Made by a program: the position numbers and the translations under genes. Of a stretch of 64,000 nucleotides of DNA, positions 43,413 through 52,238 are shown piece by piece (position 1 is the stretch's first letter; each line of letters opens with the position of its first letter). A model generated the notes under the pieces. It ran no database searches, was not told the origin of the DNA, and saw nothing but the letters and a program-made list of their open reading frames with translations. The stretch is taken from assembly GCF_017745675.1 (NCBI RefSeq), contig NZ_JAFLJM010000009.1, positions 62,001 to 126,000 of the forward strand. Reading direction: 5' to 3'. Source of the DNA: Alkalihalobacillus sp. BA299 (GTDB lineage Bacteria > Bacillota > Bacilli > Bacillales > Bacillaceae_F).

Positions 43413-44693
43413 ATGAAAATGAAAAAATTTTTAGTTTTTGTTTATAGTGCTCTTATTCTATTAATATTTGTAGGCTGCTCGAGTGAGTCTACTAAAACAA
43501 GTTCTGAAGAAGATTATATTACGTTAAAATTCTTTCACAGATGGCAAAGTGACCCTCATCATCAATATTTTAAAGGTGTAGTAGCACAATTTGAGAAGGA
43601 AAACCCTCATATTAAAATTGCAATGGAAGCAGTAGCAAATGAAGCATATAAAGATAAAGTGAGGGTTTTACTTGGTACGAGCTCTAATATTCCTGATGTG
43701 TTTTTTTCATGGAGTGGTGAATTTATCCACAATTTTGTAAGGGCTAATAAAGTCCTTGATTTAAGTCCTTATTTAGCTGAGGATACAAATTGGGCTGCTT
43801 CATTTGTTGAAACACAACTGGAACCGTTTAGCCTAGAGGATAAACAATATGCAGCGCCGTGGCAAATGGGAGGAAAGGCTTTTTTTTATAATAAAAATTT
43901 GTTTAGAGAACTAAATTTGGAACCTCCTAGTACTTGGGAAGAATTCTTAACTGTACTTGATAAAATAAGTACAACTGAATATACACCGATTGCATTTGGG
44001 AGTAGAGCACCATGGGCCGTATCTCACTACATTGGGGCATTAAATCAAAAGTTAGTCGATCATGATACTAGAATGTCTGATTATGATCGTGAAACGGGTG
44101 ACTTTACTGATCCAGGATACATAAAAGCACTGGAAAAACTGACAAAATTGTCGAAATACTTTAATGACAACCCTAACTCTCTTGACCATCAATTTGCTAG
44201 AGAGATGTTTAGTAGTGGACAAGCAGCCATCGTATATTTAGAATTGAGCGAATTGCGGTTTGTCGAACCGGTAGCTGAATTTGAACTAGGCTTCTTTGAT
44301 TTTCCTGAATTGGATGAGGAGAAAGGAAGACCGGGTTATATTTCTGGAGGGCCAGAAGGTTTTGTCGTTTCTTCCACTACAAAGCATCCAGAGGAAGCTA
44401 TAGAGTTTTTAAAATTTCTAACATCAAGAGAAATGGGAGAAAAGTTGCTTGCTGATGTTGGTTTTTATAGTGCGATTAAGGGAGCTGTTAATGAAGACAA
44501 TTCGACGCCATTACAACTAGAGGCTGTTGACATTCTCTTAAATGCCGAAGGAATGGCATTATGGCTTGATACGGATATGGATATTGCGGTAGTGGATGCT
44601 TATTTAAGTGGCACTGAATTGTTATTAACAGGTAATAAAACCCCTCAAGACGTGATGGTTGAAGTGCAGCGCGCTGCTAAATCAATAAGGTAA
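43413..44693 (+). CDS. Second FrlO-like substrate-binding lipoprotein
   Basis: A 426-aa lipoprotein (lipobox VGC, then SSES) that aligns with FrlO along its whole length with few gaps, sharing long identical blocks such as YKDKVRVLLGTS and GYISGGPEGF. It lacks most of FrlO's Ser/Asp linker. It is a tandem paralogue, inserted after frlD behind its own terminator-bounded leader (43217-43412) with TTGACA at 43342, so it may be expressed separately and widen the range of Amadori substrates for the same permease. ATG 43413 follows GGGGGAG. Confidence 0.85.
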   Translation: MKMKKFLVFVYSALILLIFVGCSSESTKTSSEEDYITLKFFHRWQSDPHHQYFKGVVAQFEKENPHIKIAMEAVANEAYKDKVRVLLGTSSNIPDVFFSWSGEFIHNFVRANKVLDLSPYLAEDTNWAASFVETQLEPFSLEDKQYAAPWQMGGKAFFYNKNLFRELNLEPPSTWEEFLTVLDKISTTEYTPIAFGSRAPWAVSHYIGALNQKLVDHDTRMSDYDRETGDFTDPGYIKALEKLTKLSKYFNDNPNSLDHQFAREMFSSGQAAIVYLELSELRFVEPVAEFELGFFDFPELDEEKGRPGYISGGPEGFVVSSTTKHPEEAIEFLKFLTSREMGEKLLADVGFYSAIKGAVNEDNSTPLQLEAVDILLNAEGMALWLDTDMDIAVVDAYLSGTELLLTGNKTPQDVMVEVQRAAKSIR

Positions 44694-44749
44694 AAATCCT
44701 AAGATTTCATGTTGAAAAAAATGTACTGTTCTTGAACTAGGTTTAATAT

Positions 44750-44792
44750 AAAATGATCAGGTCTTATTCGAAACTAGGACCTGATCATTTTT
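44750..44792. terminator. Bidirectional terminator between the binding protein and frlR
   Basis: AAAATGATCAGGTC and GACCTGATCATTTT form a perfect 14-bp stem, with A and T tracts on the two sides, serving both converging genes. Confidence 0.85.
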
Positions 44793-44793
44793 A

Positions 44794-45525
44794 TTAATTA
44801 TTTGCTGTGTTTATTGTAAATTTTGCTCGATCTGCCCGAAGATATAGAAAAGAAGTGTGAACGGGCACCTTATTCACATCATAAGCAACCTTTTCGATAA
44901 AGTATAAAGGTTGACCTAAATCACATTTCAAATACTTGGATTGCTCAGCATCGGCCAAAACAACATTTATTGTTTTCGTATTACTAGCGAACTTCACACC
45001 GTATTTTTTTGAGAGGGTTCCATACGTTGATTTCGATTGCGTAATATATTCTTGCAAGTTTTGAAATCTCTCAAGTGGGTAATGCGCAATTTCTAAGACG
45101 AATGGCTCGTCATCTATATATAGGAGACGTTTTAGTTGGAGCAAGGGAGAGTCTTCGTTTACATTTAACATTTCATATAGTTCTGAATTCCCCTCTACCT
45201 CGTCACATGATAGAATTTGTGAATTAGGCTTCTCGCCTGATTCGATAATATGCTCCGAAAAACCATTTACAGAAATCAGTTCTCTTTTTAAAATTTTTTC
45301 CTTAACAAAAGTTCCTTTCCCCTGTTGTCTTTTTAAGAAACCTTCTTCCACTAAATCAGATACTGCTCTTCTAGCTGTAATTCGACTAACTCCATATATA
45401 TTGCAAAGCTCAACTTCTGTTGGAAGCTGCTGGTTATGTTTATAATGTCCATTATTAATTTCTGATTTGATAATATCTTTCAATTGGACATATAAAGGTA
45501 TTGAACTCGAATTATTTAGTTTCAT
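44794..45525 (-). CDS. frlR: GntR/HutC-family repressor FrlR
   Basis: A 243-aa regulator: GntR winged helix (about residues 10-70; LPTEVELCNIYGVSRITARRAVSDL) and a UTRA effector domain (about 90-240). It is encoded opposite to the frl genes. A 23-bp operator-like block is shared by its own upstream region and the frlB promoter, supporting the FrlR assignment. ATG 45525 follows GAGGTG; the longer frame's GTG start lies within that ribosome site. Confidence 0.85.
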   Translation of the reverse strand: MKLNNSSSIPLYVQLKDIIKSEINNGHYKHNQQLPTEVELCNIYGVSRITARRAVSDLVEEGFLKRQQGKGTFVKEKILKRELISVNGFSEHIIESGEKPNSQILSCDEVEGNSELYEMLNVNEDSPLLQLKRLLYIDDEPFVLEIAHYPLERFQNLQEYITQSKSTYGTLSKKYGVKFASNTKTINVVLADAEQSKYLKCDLGQPLYFIEKVAYDVNKVPVHTSFLYLRADRAKFTINTANN

Positions 45526-45676
45526 TAGAATCACCTCTTGATTAAATTATATCAATAATTATGGATATACATAAAATAATAAGACAGTAAAAAGTATATA
45601 TAAATTAAAAATAACAGCTTTGATTATCGGAATACACTTTGTATGTTGATATATTTCATATAAAGATATAAAATAT

Positions 45677-45699
45677 ATTATAACATTATATAACGTATT
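45677..45699 (-). promoter_or_regulatory. Second FrlR operator copy
   Basis: Read on the minus strand this block matches 37911-37933 at 21 of 23 positions. It lies about 150 bp upstream of frlR and about 90 bp upstream of a sigma-54 promoter for the aminotransferase, so it may control either. The rest of the gap 45526-45852 is AT-rich. Confidence 0.65.
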
Positions 45700-45786
45700 G
45701 TAGTAGCCTTAAATTAAAATTCTTAGTGAAAAAGTTATACCGAATCAATAGTTAGAGAAGGTGAAGTGATGGATGCTGAAACAAGT

Positions 45787-45802
45787 TGGCATATTTCTTG
45801 CA
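45787..45802 (+). promoter_or_regulatory. Sigma-54 promoter of the aminotransferase/aldehyde dehydrogenase pair
   Basis: TGGCAT-ATTTC-TTGCA matches the -24/-12 consensus (GG and GC ten bases apart), 51 bp upstream of the gene. I found no clear copy of the tandem upstream element seen at other sigma-54 promoters in the window. Confidence 0.7.
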
Positions 45803-45852
45803 ATATATAAGTGTGAATGGGAATAAATTTACTTTGAAAGGGAGTTAAATTA

Positions 45853-47181
45853 ATGAAAAATTATATTCAAGAGTTAGAGATGTTGGATAAAAAGCACTTT
45901 CTTCATCCGACTTCTTCGATCCAACAACAACAACAAAATGGCCCTAGTTTTATCTTTACGAAGGGTGATGGAGTCTTTTTAGAAGACATCAAAGGAAATC
46001 GAATTATTGATGGGATGTCGTCTTTGTGGAATGTTAACATTGGGCACGGCAGAACTGAAATGGGTCAAGTCGCAATGGAACAAATGTCGAAATTAGCGTT
46101 CAGTTCTTGTTTTGCCACCTTTAGTAATGAACCAGCGATCAAGCTAGCTGCTAAACTAGCACAACTCTCACCTGGTCATTTATCGGCAACGTTTTTTACT
46201 TCAGGTGGATCAGAATCCAATGATACGGCCTATAAGCTGGCAAGACATTATTGGATTTTAAAAGGAAAACAAAATAAACAAAAGATTATTACGAGAACCA
46301 AGTCGTATCATGGAGTCGCAATGGGAGCGACTAGTGCCACAGGATTAAAGCCGTTTCGGGATTTTACGAATTCATTAGCGCCTGATTTTCATTATGTAAA
46401 TCACTTTTCGCCGACTGCTTTACGTGAGTTGATTGAGAAAGAAGGTCCAGATACGATTGCAGCCTTTGTCGCTGAACCTGTCCAAGGAGCTGGGGGCGTC
46501 CATCCCGCACCTGAGAATTATTTTAAAGAGGTAAGAAAAATTTGTGACCAATATGGAATTTTATTGATTACTGACGAAGTCATTACTGGTTTTGGGCGAA
46601 CTGGAACTTACTTTGGGATTGAACATTACGGTGTGGTTCCTGATATGATGTGCTTTGCCAAAGGGGTGACTAGCGGTTATGCACAGCTAGGCGGTGTGAT
46701 GATTTCAGAACAAATCCACAAAGATTTTACTGAGCTCTCAACAGGTACGTTACTACATGGCTATACGTACAGTGGTCATGCAATGGCATGTCAGATTGCG
46801 TTAAAAAATCTAGAAATTATCGAAAATGAAAACTTAATAGAAAATGCAAAACAAATGGGACACAAAATGCTGGCTGGATTTAAGTGGTTGCAAAGTAATC
46901 ATAATCTGATTGGAGAAGTAAGAGGCCTTGGGTTAATGGGAGCGATTGAAATCGTAAAAGATAAAGAAACGAATGAACGATATGCATCTCCTCTAGCTCC
47001 ACTGATAGTTGCAGAAGCAGCAAAACGTGGTCTTGTTGTTAGGTCAGTCGTATTTGACGGGCAAGATACACTGGTGTTTGCACCACCATTAGTGATCAAC
47101 GAGAAGGAAATCAATCAAATGATTATGATTTTGTCAGAAACGTTTTCAGCGATAGAAAATCAAGAAAATATTAAGTTATAA
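45853..47181 (+). CDS. Class III omega-aminotransferase, candidate GABA/beta-alanine:pyruvate transaminase
   Basis: A 442-aa PLP enzyme of fold type I. Landmarks: DGMSSLWNVNIGHGR near residue 53, FFTSGGSESNDTAYKLARHYW near 115-135, ITDEVITGFGRTG near 238-250 (PLP Asp in DEV) and the Schiff-base Lys in CFAKGVTSGYAQLGG near 271. This subgroup moves amino groups from omega-amino acids or amines to pyruvate. With polyamine genes under the same sigma factor, GABA is a likely donor. ATG follows GAAAGGGAG; the aldehyde dehydrogenase gene comes next. Confidence 0.83.
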   Translation: MKNYIQELEMLDKKHFLHPTSSIQQQQQNGPSFIFTKGDGVFLEDIKGNRIIDGMSSLWNVNIGHGRTEMGQVAMEQMSKLAFSSCFATFSNEPAIKLAAKLAQLSPGHLSATFFTSGGSESNDTAYKLARHYWILKGKQNKQKIITRTKSYHGVAMGATSATGLKPFRDFTNSLAPDFHYVNHFSPTALRELIEKEGPDTIAAFVAEPVQGAGGVHPAPENYFKEVRKICDQYGILLITDEVITGFGRTGTYFGIEHYGVVPDMMCFAKGVTSGYAQLGGVMISEQIHKDFTELSTGTLLHGYTYSGHAMACQIALKNLEIIENENLIENAKQMGHKMLAGFKWLQSNHNLIGEVRGLGLMGAIEIVKDKETNERYASPLAPLIVAEAAKRGLVVRSVVFDGQDTLVFAPPLVINEKEINQMIMILSETFSAIENQENIKL

Positions 47182-47341
47182 GTCCGCCTTGAAACGATAA
47201 ATTAACGATTGAACATTTAACTAAAGTCGTCTAGCACTAAAAAAGCTTTCACCTCATAGATAATCCAAACAACAAAACATGTTAAGGATGTAAGTTTTTT
47301 TGAGATCCGAGCTATGTATTTTAGAAGAGGAGGAATTACAA

Positions 47342-48763
47342 ATGAAGAAACATCTATTTATAAATGGAGAATGGATAGAAGCCCAAAAATATACGTCACT
47401 GAAAGCTCCTTATAGCGGCGAAGAAATCATACAAGTAGCTACAGCAAATGAAGAAGAGGTAGAACTGGCATTAGAAGCCGCATATCAAGCAAGAGAAACG
47501 ATGGCTAAATTACCGAGTCATCGGCGTGCAACTATACTAGAAAATGTCGCTAGATTACTAGACGAAAGAAAAGAGAAAGCTGCTGAAATTATCGCTATTG
47601 AGGCAGCAAAACCTATTACGATTGCAATGGGAGAAGTCCAACGAACCATTCAAACGTATAAATTTTCAGCAGAAGAAGCAAAACGGATTCACGGTGAAAC
47701 ATTACCACTAGATGCAGCACCTGGTGGGGAAGGAAGGGTGGCCTATACTGTTCACGAACCAATAGGTGTTATTGGAGCAATCACTCCATTTAACTTTCCT
47801 ATGAATCTAGTTGCACATAAAGTAGGACCAGCACTTGCTGCAGGGAACACCGTTGTCTTAAAGCCAGCGAACCAAACTCCATTGTCTGCCTATTTTATTG
47901 CAGAATTATTTCATGAAGCTGGCTTACCTGCGGGAGTTCTAAATGTTGTAACGGGAAGTGGCTCATTGATTGGAGAAAAAATTGTAAAAGATGAGCGGGT
48001 TAGTAAAATCTCGTTTACCGGAAGTCCTACGGTGGGCATTGGGATCCGCAATAAAGCTGGTTTGAAACGAGTGACATTGGAACTCGGCTCAAATGCTGCT
48101 GTCATTATAGATAAAGGGGTCAACCTTGATAAAATTATCAATCGATGTGTAACTGGGGCATTTTCATTTCAAGGTCAAGTGTGTATTTCTTTACAACGGG
48201 TTTACGTACTTGAGGAAATGTATGAAGCCTTTGTAGAGAAGTTTGTAGAAAAGACAAAACAATTAAAGATTGGAGAACCACTAAAGGCAACTACTGATAT
48301 TTCTGCGCTCATCAGTCCTAAAGATGTAGAGAGGGCGTTAACTTGGATTAATGAAGCGGAACAAAATGGAGCGAAAGTAGCTGTTGGAGGAACAGTTCAA
48401 GGCAATGTTTTAATGCCGACCGTTTTACTAGAAGTAGATCCTTCCCAAAAGGTTTCTTGCCAAGAAGTTTTTGCTCCTATTGTTCTTATTAATAAAGTGA
48501 AGAATGTAAATGAAGCCATTGCATTAGTAAATGAATCTAGATATGGATTGCAAGCAGGAATTTATACAGAAAATATTCATACCGCTCTACATGCTGCAGA
48601 ACATTTACATGTAGGCGGAGTGTTAATCAATGATATTCCAACATTCCGTGTCGACCATATGCCATACGGCGGAGTAAAAGAAAGTGGAGTAGGACGAGTA
48701 GGAGTAAAATATGCAATTGAGGAAATGACAGAAAAGAAGCTAGTCATTTTTAATCGGAATTAA
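47342..48763 (+). CDS. NAD(P)+-dependent aldehyde dehydrogenase, candidate succinate-semialdehyde dehydrogenase
   Basis: A 473-aa enzyme: nucleotide motif SFTGSPTVG near residue 224, Glu in LELGSN near 246 and catalytic Cys in FQGQVCISLQR near 280. It follows the aminotransferase and would oxidise its aldehyde product (succinate semialdehyde if GABA is the donor). Sequence resembles the broad lactaldehyde/sulfoacetaldehyde subgroup, so the substrate is inferred. ATG 47342 follows AGAGGAGGA; an upstream in-frame start at 47300 lacks a ribosome site. Confidence 0.82.
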   Translation: MKKHLFINGEWIEAQKYTSLKAPYSGEEIIQVATANEEEVELALEAAYQARETMAKLPSHRRATILENVARLLDERKEKAAEIIAIEAAKPITIAMGEVQRTIQTYKFSAEEAKRIHGETLPLDAAPGGEGRVAYTVHEPIGVIGAITPFNFPMNLVAHKVGPALAAGNTVVLKPANQTPLSAYFIAELFHEAGLPAGVLNVVTGSGSLIGEKIVKDERVSKISFTGSPTVGIGIRNKAGLKRVTLELGSNAAVIIDKGVNLDKIINRCVTGAFSFQGQVCISLQRVYVLEEMYEAFVEKFVEKTKQLKIGEPLKATTDISALISPKDVERALTWINEAEQNGAKVAVGGTVQGNVLMPTVLLEVDPSQKVSCQEVFAPIVLINKVKNVNEAIALVNESRYGLQAGIYTENIHTALHAAEHLHVGGVLINDIPTFRVDHMPYGGVKESGVGRVGVKYAIEEMTEKKLVIFNRN

Positions 48764-48775
48764 TTAAACTACTAT

Positions 48776-48823
48776 TAATGAATAGAGCTTTTCTGATACA
48801 AGTCAGAAAAGCTCTATTCATTA
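48776..48823 (+). terminator. Long terminator after the aldehyde dehydrogenase
   Basis: A perfect 21-bp stem (TAATGAATAGAGC.../...GCTCTATTCATTA) with a 6-base loop. Its right arm overlaps the upstream element of the next promoter. Confidence 0.75.
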
Positions 48824-48850
48824 TTGATTAAATTATTCTAAATTGCATAA
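48814..48850 (+). promoter_or_regulatory. Tandem enhancer elements of the 48.9-kb promoter
   Basis: CTATTC-N6-GATTAA (48814-48831) and TTATTC-N6-GCATAA (48833-48850) are two dyads 19 bp apart. The same arrangement occurs upstream of the promoters at 53708, 56098 and 57899, so this is a probable activator binding site, ending 49 bp before the -24 element. Confidence 0.6.
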
Positions 48851-48899
48851 AAGATATAACAATCTCCTCTAAAAGCATAGGTGTATTAGTTTTAATAAA

Positions 48900-48915
48900 T
48901 GGCACAAAAATTGCA
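48900..48915 (+). promoter_or_regulatory. Sigma-54 promoter of the second aldehyde dehydrogenase
   Basis: TGGCAC-AAAAA-TTGCA matches the -24/-12 consensus fully, 51 bp upstream of the ATG. Confidence 0.85.
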
Positions 48916-48965
48916 ATATTCAATATTGAATGCTCAAAAAATTAATTTTTTGAAGGAGGAAAAAA

Positions 48966-50456
48966 ATGAAAACTTTAACAAATGTCATTGATTTAAAAAT
49001 GTATATTAATGGAGAATGGGTAGATGCACTTAGTGGACAGACTCATGATGTAATTAACCCAGCAAATGGAGAAGTGATAGCTAAAGCGCCCCTTGGTGAT
49101 GTTGAAGATGCAGTTCGAGCTATAGAAGTCGCTCGGCAATCTTTTGACTCTGGTGAATGGGCAGATACACCGCCAGTACAACGAGCAAGCTATCTAAATG
49201 CAATCGCGGATAAATTGGAAGAACGAGCCGATGAATTTGCATTGCTGGAAACGTTGAATCAAGGAAAACCTATTAAAGAGTCAGAGATTGACGTAGCCGA
49301 TGCCGTTGCTTGTTTTCGTTATTATGCAGGTATGATTACGAAACCGGACGGACAAACGTATCATGTAGCAGATCCAATGCAGGCCATGGTCGTTCGTGAG
49401 CCAGTAGGTGTATGTTCTTTAATTGTTCCATGGAACTTTCCATTATTAATGTCCGTTTGGAAAATTGCACCTGCTTTAGCTGCAGGAAATACTATTGTCT
49501 ATAAGCCATCAGAAGTGACTCCAGTCTCTGCTATGAAGCTTTTTGAAATAATAGATGAAGTTGGAATTCCTAAAGGAGTTGCTAATATGGTGATGGGACC
49601 TGGACCGACAGTAGGTAATGAACTGGCAGAAAGTCATTTAGTTGATAAAGTATCCTTTACAGGCGGAACCGTAACAGGTCGCAGTATTATGAAAGCAGCA
49701 ACAGGGAATATAAAAAATATTTCTCTAGAATTAGGTGGGAAATCCCCTAATATTATTTTTGCTGATGCTGATCTTGAAACTGCTTTAGACTACACCTTAA
49801 TGGCAATCTTTTTTAATCAAGGTGAAGTATGTTCAGCAGGTTCCAGGTTATTAATTGAAGATAAAATTCACGATCAATTTGTTGAAAGACTAATCGAACG
49901 AGCAAAGAAAATTGTTGTTGGTTCTGGTCACAGCCCTGAAACTGAAATGGGGCCATTAGTTAGTCAAGCACATATGGAAAAAGTTTTAAAGTACATTGAA
50001 ATTGGTAAAGAAGAAGGCGCTCGTATTGTACTAGGTGGAAATCGCCTGATGAATAATGGATTAGATAAAGGATTCTTTATGGAACCAACGATTTTTGTAG
50101 ATGGAACGCCAGATATGAGAATTGTTCAAGAGGAGATATTTGGTCCGGTATTAGTCGTTCAAAAATTTAGTAATGAAAAAGAAGCGATTGAGCTCGCCAA
50201 TAACACAAAATATGGGCTAGCAGCTGGAGTATTTACTCAAGATGCTGCAAAAGGACTAAGAGTCATTAAGAAACTTCGTGCAGGAATTACATGGTTAAAT
50301 AACTATGGCCCAACTTATAATGAAGCACCATGGGGAGGGTACAAACAGAGTGGAATTGGTAGAGGTCTAGGAACATTTGGACTTGATGAATATACAGAAA
50401 TTAAACAAATTAATATTAATTTACAAGTGGAGCCGGTTGGCTGGTATAAAAATTAA
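48966..50456 (+). CDS. Aldehyde dehydrogenase, candidate 4-aminobutyraldehyde dehydrogenase
   Basis: A 496-aa enzyme of the betaine-aldehyde/aminobutyraldehyde group: VSFTGGTVTGR near residue 230, ELGGKSPNIIFADADL near 257-272 and catalytic Cys in FNQGEVCSAGSRLL near 291. It would oxidise the 4-aminobutanal made by putrescine aminotransferase (58036) to GABA. ATG follows TGAAGGAGG. It is a single-gene unit with its own sigma-54 promoter and terminator. Confidence 0.84.
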   Translation: MKTLTNVIDLKMYINGEWVDALSGQTHDVINPANGEVIAKAPLGDVEDAVRAIEVARQSFDSGEWADTPPVQRASYLNAIADKLEERADEFALLETLNQGKPIKESEIDVADAVACFRYYAGMITKPDGQTYHVADPMQAMVVREPVGVCSLIVPWNFPLLMSVWKIAPALAAGNTIVYKPSEVTPVSAMKLFEIIDEVGIPKGVANMVMGPGPTVGNELAESHLVDKVSFTGGTVTGRSIMKAATGNIKNISLELGGKSPNIIFADADLETALDYTLMAIFFNQGEVCSAGSRLLIEDKIHDQFVERLIERAKKIVVGSGHSPETEMGPLVSQAHMEKVLKYIEIGKEEGARIVLGGNRLMNNGLDKGFFMEPTIFVDGTPDMRIVQEEIFGPVLVVQKFSNEKEAIELANNTKYGLAAGVFTQDAAKGLRVIKKLRAGITWLNNYGPTYNEAPWGGYKQSGIGRGLGTFGLDEYTEIKQININLQVEPVGWYKN

Positions 50457-50493
50457 CCATTCATTACTGTAATAGGTTATATATTTGAATTTT

Positions 50494-50527
50494 AACACTC
50501 GAAAAGGTATATAGCTTTTCGAGTGTT
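50494..50527 (+). terminator. Terminator after the aldehyde dehydrogenase
   Basis: AACACTCGAAAAG and CTTTTCGAGTGTT form a perfect 13-bp stem. Confidence 0.75.
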
Positions 50528-50585
50528 GCATTATAAATGATTTAAACAATAGTAGGTTCAATCGAATAATATTAATTTGATATAT

Positions 50586-50601
50586 TGGCACAACTATTGC
50601 A
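50586..50601 (+). promoter_or_regulatory. Sigma-54 promoter of the glutamate dehydrogenase operon
   Basis: TGGCAC-AACTA-TTGCA matches the -24/-12 consensus, 37 bp upstream of the gene. No convincing tandem upstream element was found; only a single GAATAA half-site at 50564. Confidence 0.82.
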
Positions 50602-50637
50602 TTGATAATAGTGATTAAAATAAATGAGGTGTATAAA

Positions 50638-51906
50638 ATGGTTGTTTCAAACTTGAATAAAATCAATAAAGACAGTCCATTGGAGCAGTTTCAAGGGATA
50701 TTAAAGGAAGCTATCCAGAAATTAAACTACTCCGATGAAGTTTATAATTTATTAATGGAACCGCTTCGCTTCCTTGAGGTAAGAATACCAGTACGGATGG
50801 ATAATGGTGAAACAAAAATATTTACAGGATATAGGTCACAACATAATGATGCAGTTGGTCCAACCAAGGGAGGAATTAGATTTCACCCAGATGTAACAGC
50901 AGATGAAGTGAAGGCCTTATCTGGTTGGATGAGCTTAAAATGCGGGCTCACTTCTTTACCTTATGGAGGCGGTAAGGGTGGAGTAATTTGCGATCCGAGG
51001 AGTATGAGTCTAGGTGAATTAGAAAGGTTAAGTCGAGGTTATGTTAGAGCGATTAGTCAACTTGTTGGACCAACCAAAGATATTCCTGCTCCTGACGTTT
51101 ATACGAATTCACAGATTATGGCATGGATGATGGATGAATATAGCGAAATTCGAGAATTTGAGTCACCTAGTTTTATTACAGGAAAGCCTGTTGCTTTAGG
51201 AGGTTCCTTAGGAAGAGAGACAGCTACATCAAAAGGGGTTTTCTATACATTAGAGTTAGTAAGTAAGTTAAAGCAAATTCCTATCAATGAAATGAAGGTA
51301 GTAATTCAAGGGTTTGGAAACGTAGGAGCTTTTTTAGCTTTAGAATTATTTAAGCACGGTGCAAAAGTCGTTGGGATTTCAGATGTTTTAGGAGGTATTT
51401 ATGATGCGAATGGTTTAGACATTCCATACTTGCTAGAGCGAAGGGATTCATTTGGCACAGTGACAAATTTATATAATACGACCATTACTAACAGTGAATT
51501 ACTAGAAAAAGAGTGTGATGTATTAATACCAGCTGCGATTGGTGGCCAGATAACTAGTGATAATGTTGAACAAGTGAAGGCAAAAATAATTATTGAGGCA
51601 GCGAATGGACCTACAACTCGAAAAGCAGTAATACGATTACAGGAAAAAGGTGTCATGGTTGTACCAGATATTCTCGCTAATTCGGGTGGCGTTATCGTTT
51701 CCTATTTTGAATGGTGTCAAAATAATCAAGGCTATTATTGGTCGGAAAAGTTGGTAGAAGATAGGTTAAAAGAAAAAATAGAAGAAAGTTTTCATGAGGT
51801 TAATGATACCGCTAACAAATATAAAGTTGATATGAAGTTAGGAGCTTATATGGTCGGTGTTAGAAGATTAGCCATAGCATCAAAACTAAGAAGTTGGGTG
51901 AAATAA
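50638..51906 (+). CDS. Glutamate dehydrogenase (RocG/GudB type)
   Basis: A 422-aa hexameric-type Glu/Leu/Phe/Val dehydrogenase. GGIRFHPDVTADEVKALSGWMSLKCG near residues 77-102 and LPYGGGKGGV near 106-115 hold the substrate and catalytic Lys residues; GPTKDIPAPDVYTN near 147-160 contains the catalytic Asp; GFGNVGAFLA near 223 binds NAD. It turns glutamate into 2-oxoglutarate and ammonia, recycling the amino acceptor used by the transaminases. ATG 50638 follows GAGGTG. It leads an operon with the next three genes. Confidence 0.88.
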   Translation: MVVSNLNKINKDSPLEQFQGILKEAIQKLNYSDEVYNLLMEPLRFLEVRIPVRMDNGETKIFTGYRSQHNDAVGPTKGGIRFHPDVTADEVKALSGWMSLKCGLTSLPYGGGKGGVICDPRSMSLGELERLSRGYVRAISQLVGPTKDIPAPDVYTNSQIMAWMMDEYSEIREFESPSFITGKPVALGGSLGRETATSKGVFYTLELVSKLKQIPINEMKVVIQGFGNVGAFLALELFKHGAKVVGISDVLGGIYDANGLDIPYLLERRDSFGTVTNLYNTTITNSELLEKECDVLIPAAIGGQITSDNVEQVKAKIIIEAANGPTTRKAVIRLQEKGVMVVPDILANSGGVIVSYFEWCQNNQGYYWSEKLVEDRLKEKIEESFHEVNDTANKYKVDMKLGAYMVGVRRLAIASKLRSWVK

Positions 51907-51927
51907 TTTAATCTAAGGGGGAAAAAT

Positions 51928-52221
51928 ATGAAATTAGATATATTACAAGATGAAATAGAACAACAGAATGCTAGATTTATATGTTTTTTATCAGATACTC
52001 ATAGGTATGATTTTTGGATCTTTTACTCGCACAAATTTTACGGTAAATCAATGGTTTATTCACTTCATTCAGGAAAACTCCTGTTATTATGCCCTTCTGA
52101 GCTAGAGGATCTAAATAATTGGCAAGTTTCACTCGGGGTGGTAGATGACGATGTTGAAAGTATTTTTGAATTATTAAAACAAGTTCTTGAGTCATCAAAA
52201 GTGCTAAAACCACAATACTAA
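51928..52221 (+). CDS. DUF3055-like protein
   Basis: A 97-aa soluble protein. ARFICFLSDTHRYDFWIFYS and KFYGKSMVYSLHSGK (about residues 13-52) look like the DUF3055 (SAV0927) family of Bacillales, whose function is unknown to me. ATG follows TAAGGGGG, 21 bases after the dehydrogenase stop, so it is co-transcribed with the sigma-54 operon. The match is from memory of the family pattern and needs a profile search. Confidence 0.6.
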   Translation: MKLDILQDEIEQQNARFICFLSDTHRYDFWIFYSHKFYGKSMVYSLHSGKLLLLCPSELEDLNNWQVSLGVVDDDVESIFELLKQVLESSKVLKPQY

Positions 52222-52238
52222 TAAGGAGGCAAATATAA

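Noticed and set aside
45541-45780. A matching tandem enhancer motif upstream of the 45.8-kb sigma-54 promoter
   Set aside because: Only partial TTATxC halves without correctly spaced partners.
50586-50601. A matching tandem enhancer motif upstream of the glutamate dehydrogenase promoter
   Set aside because: Only one GAATAA half-site, too close to the promoter; not claimed.
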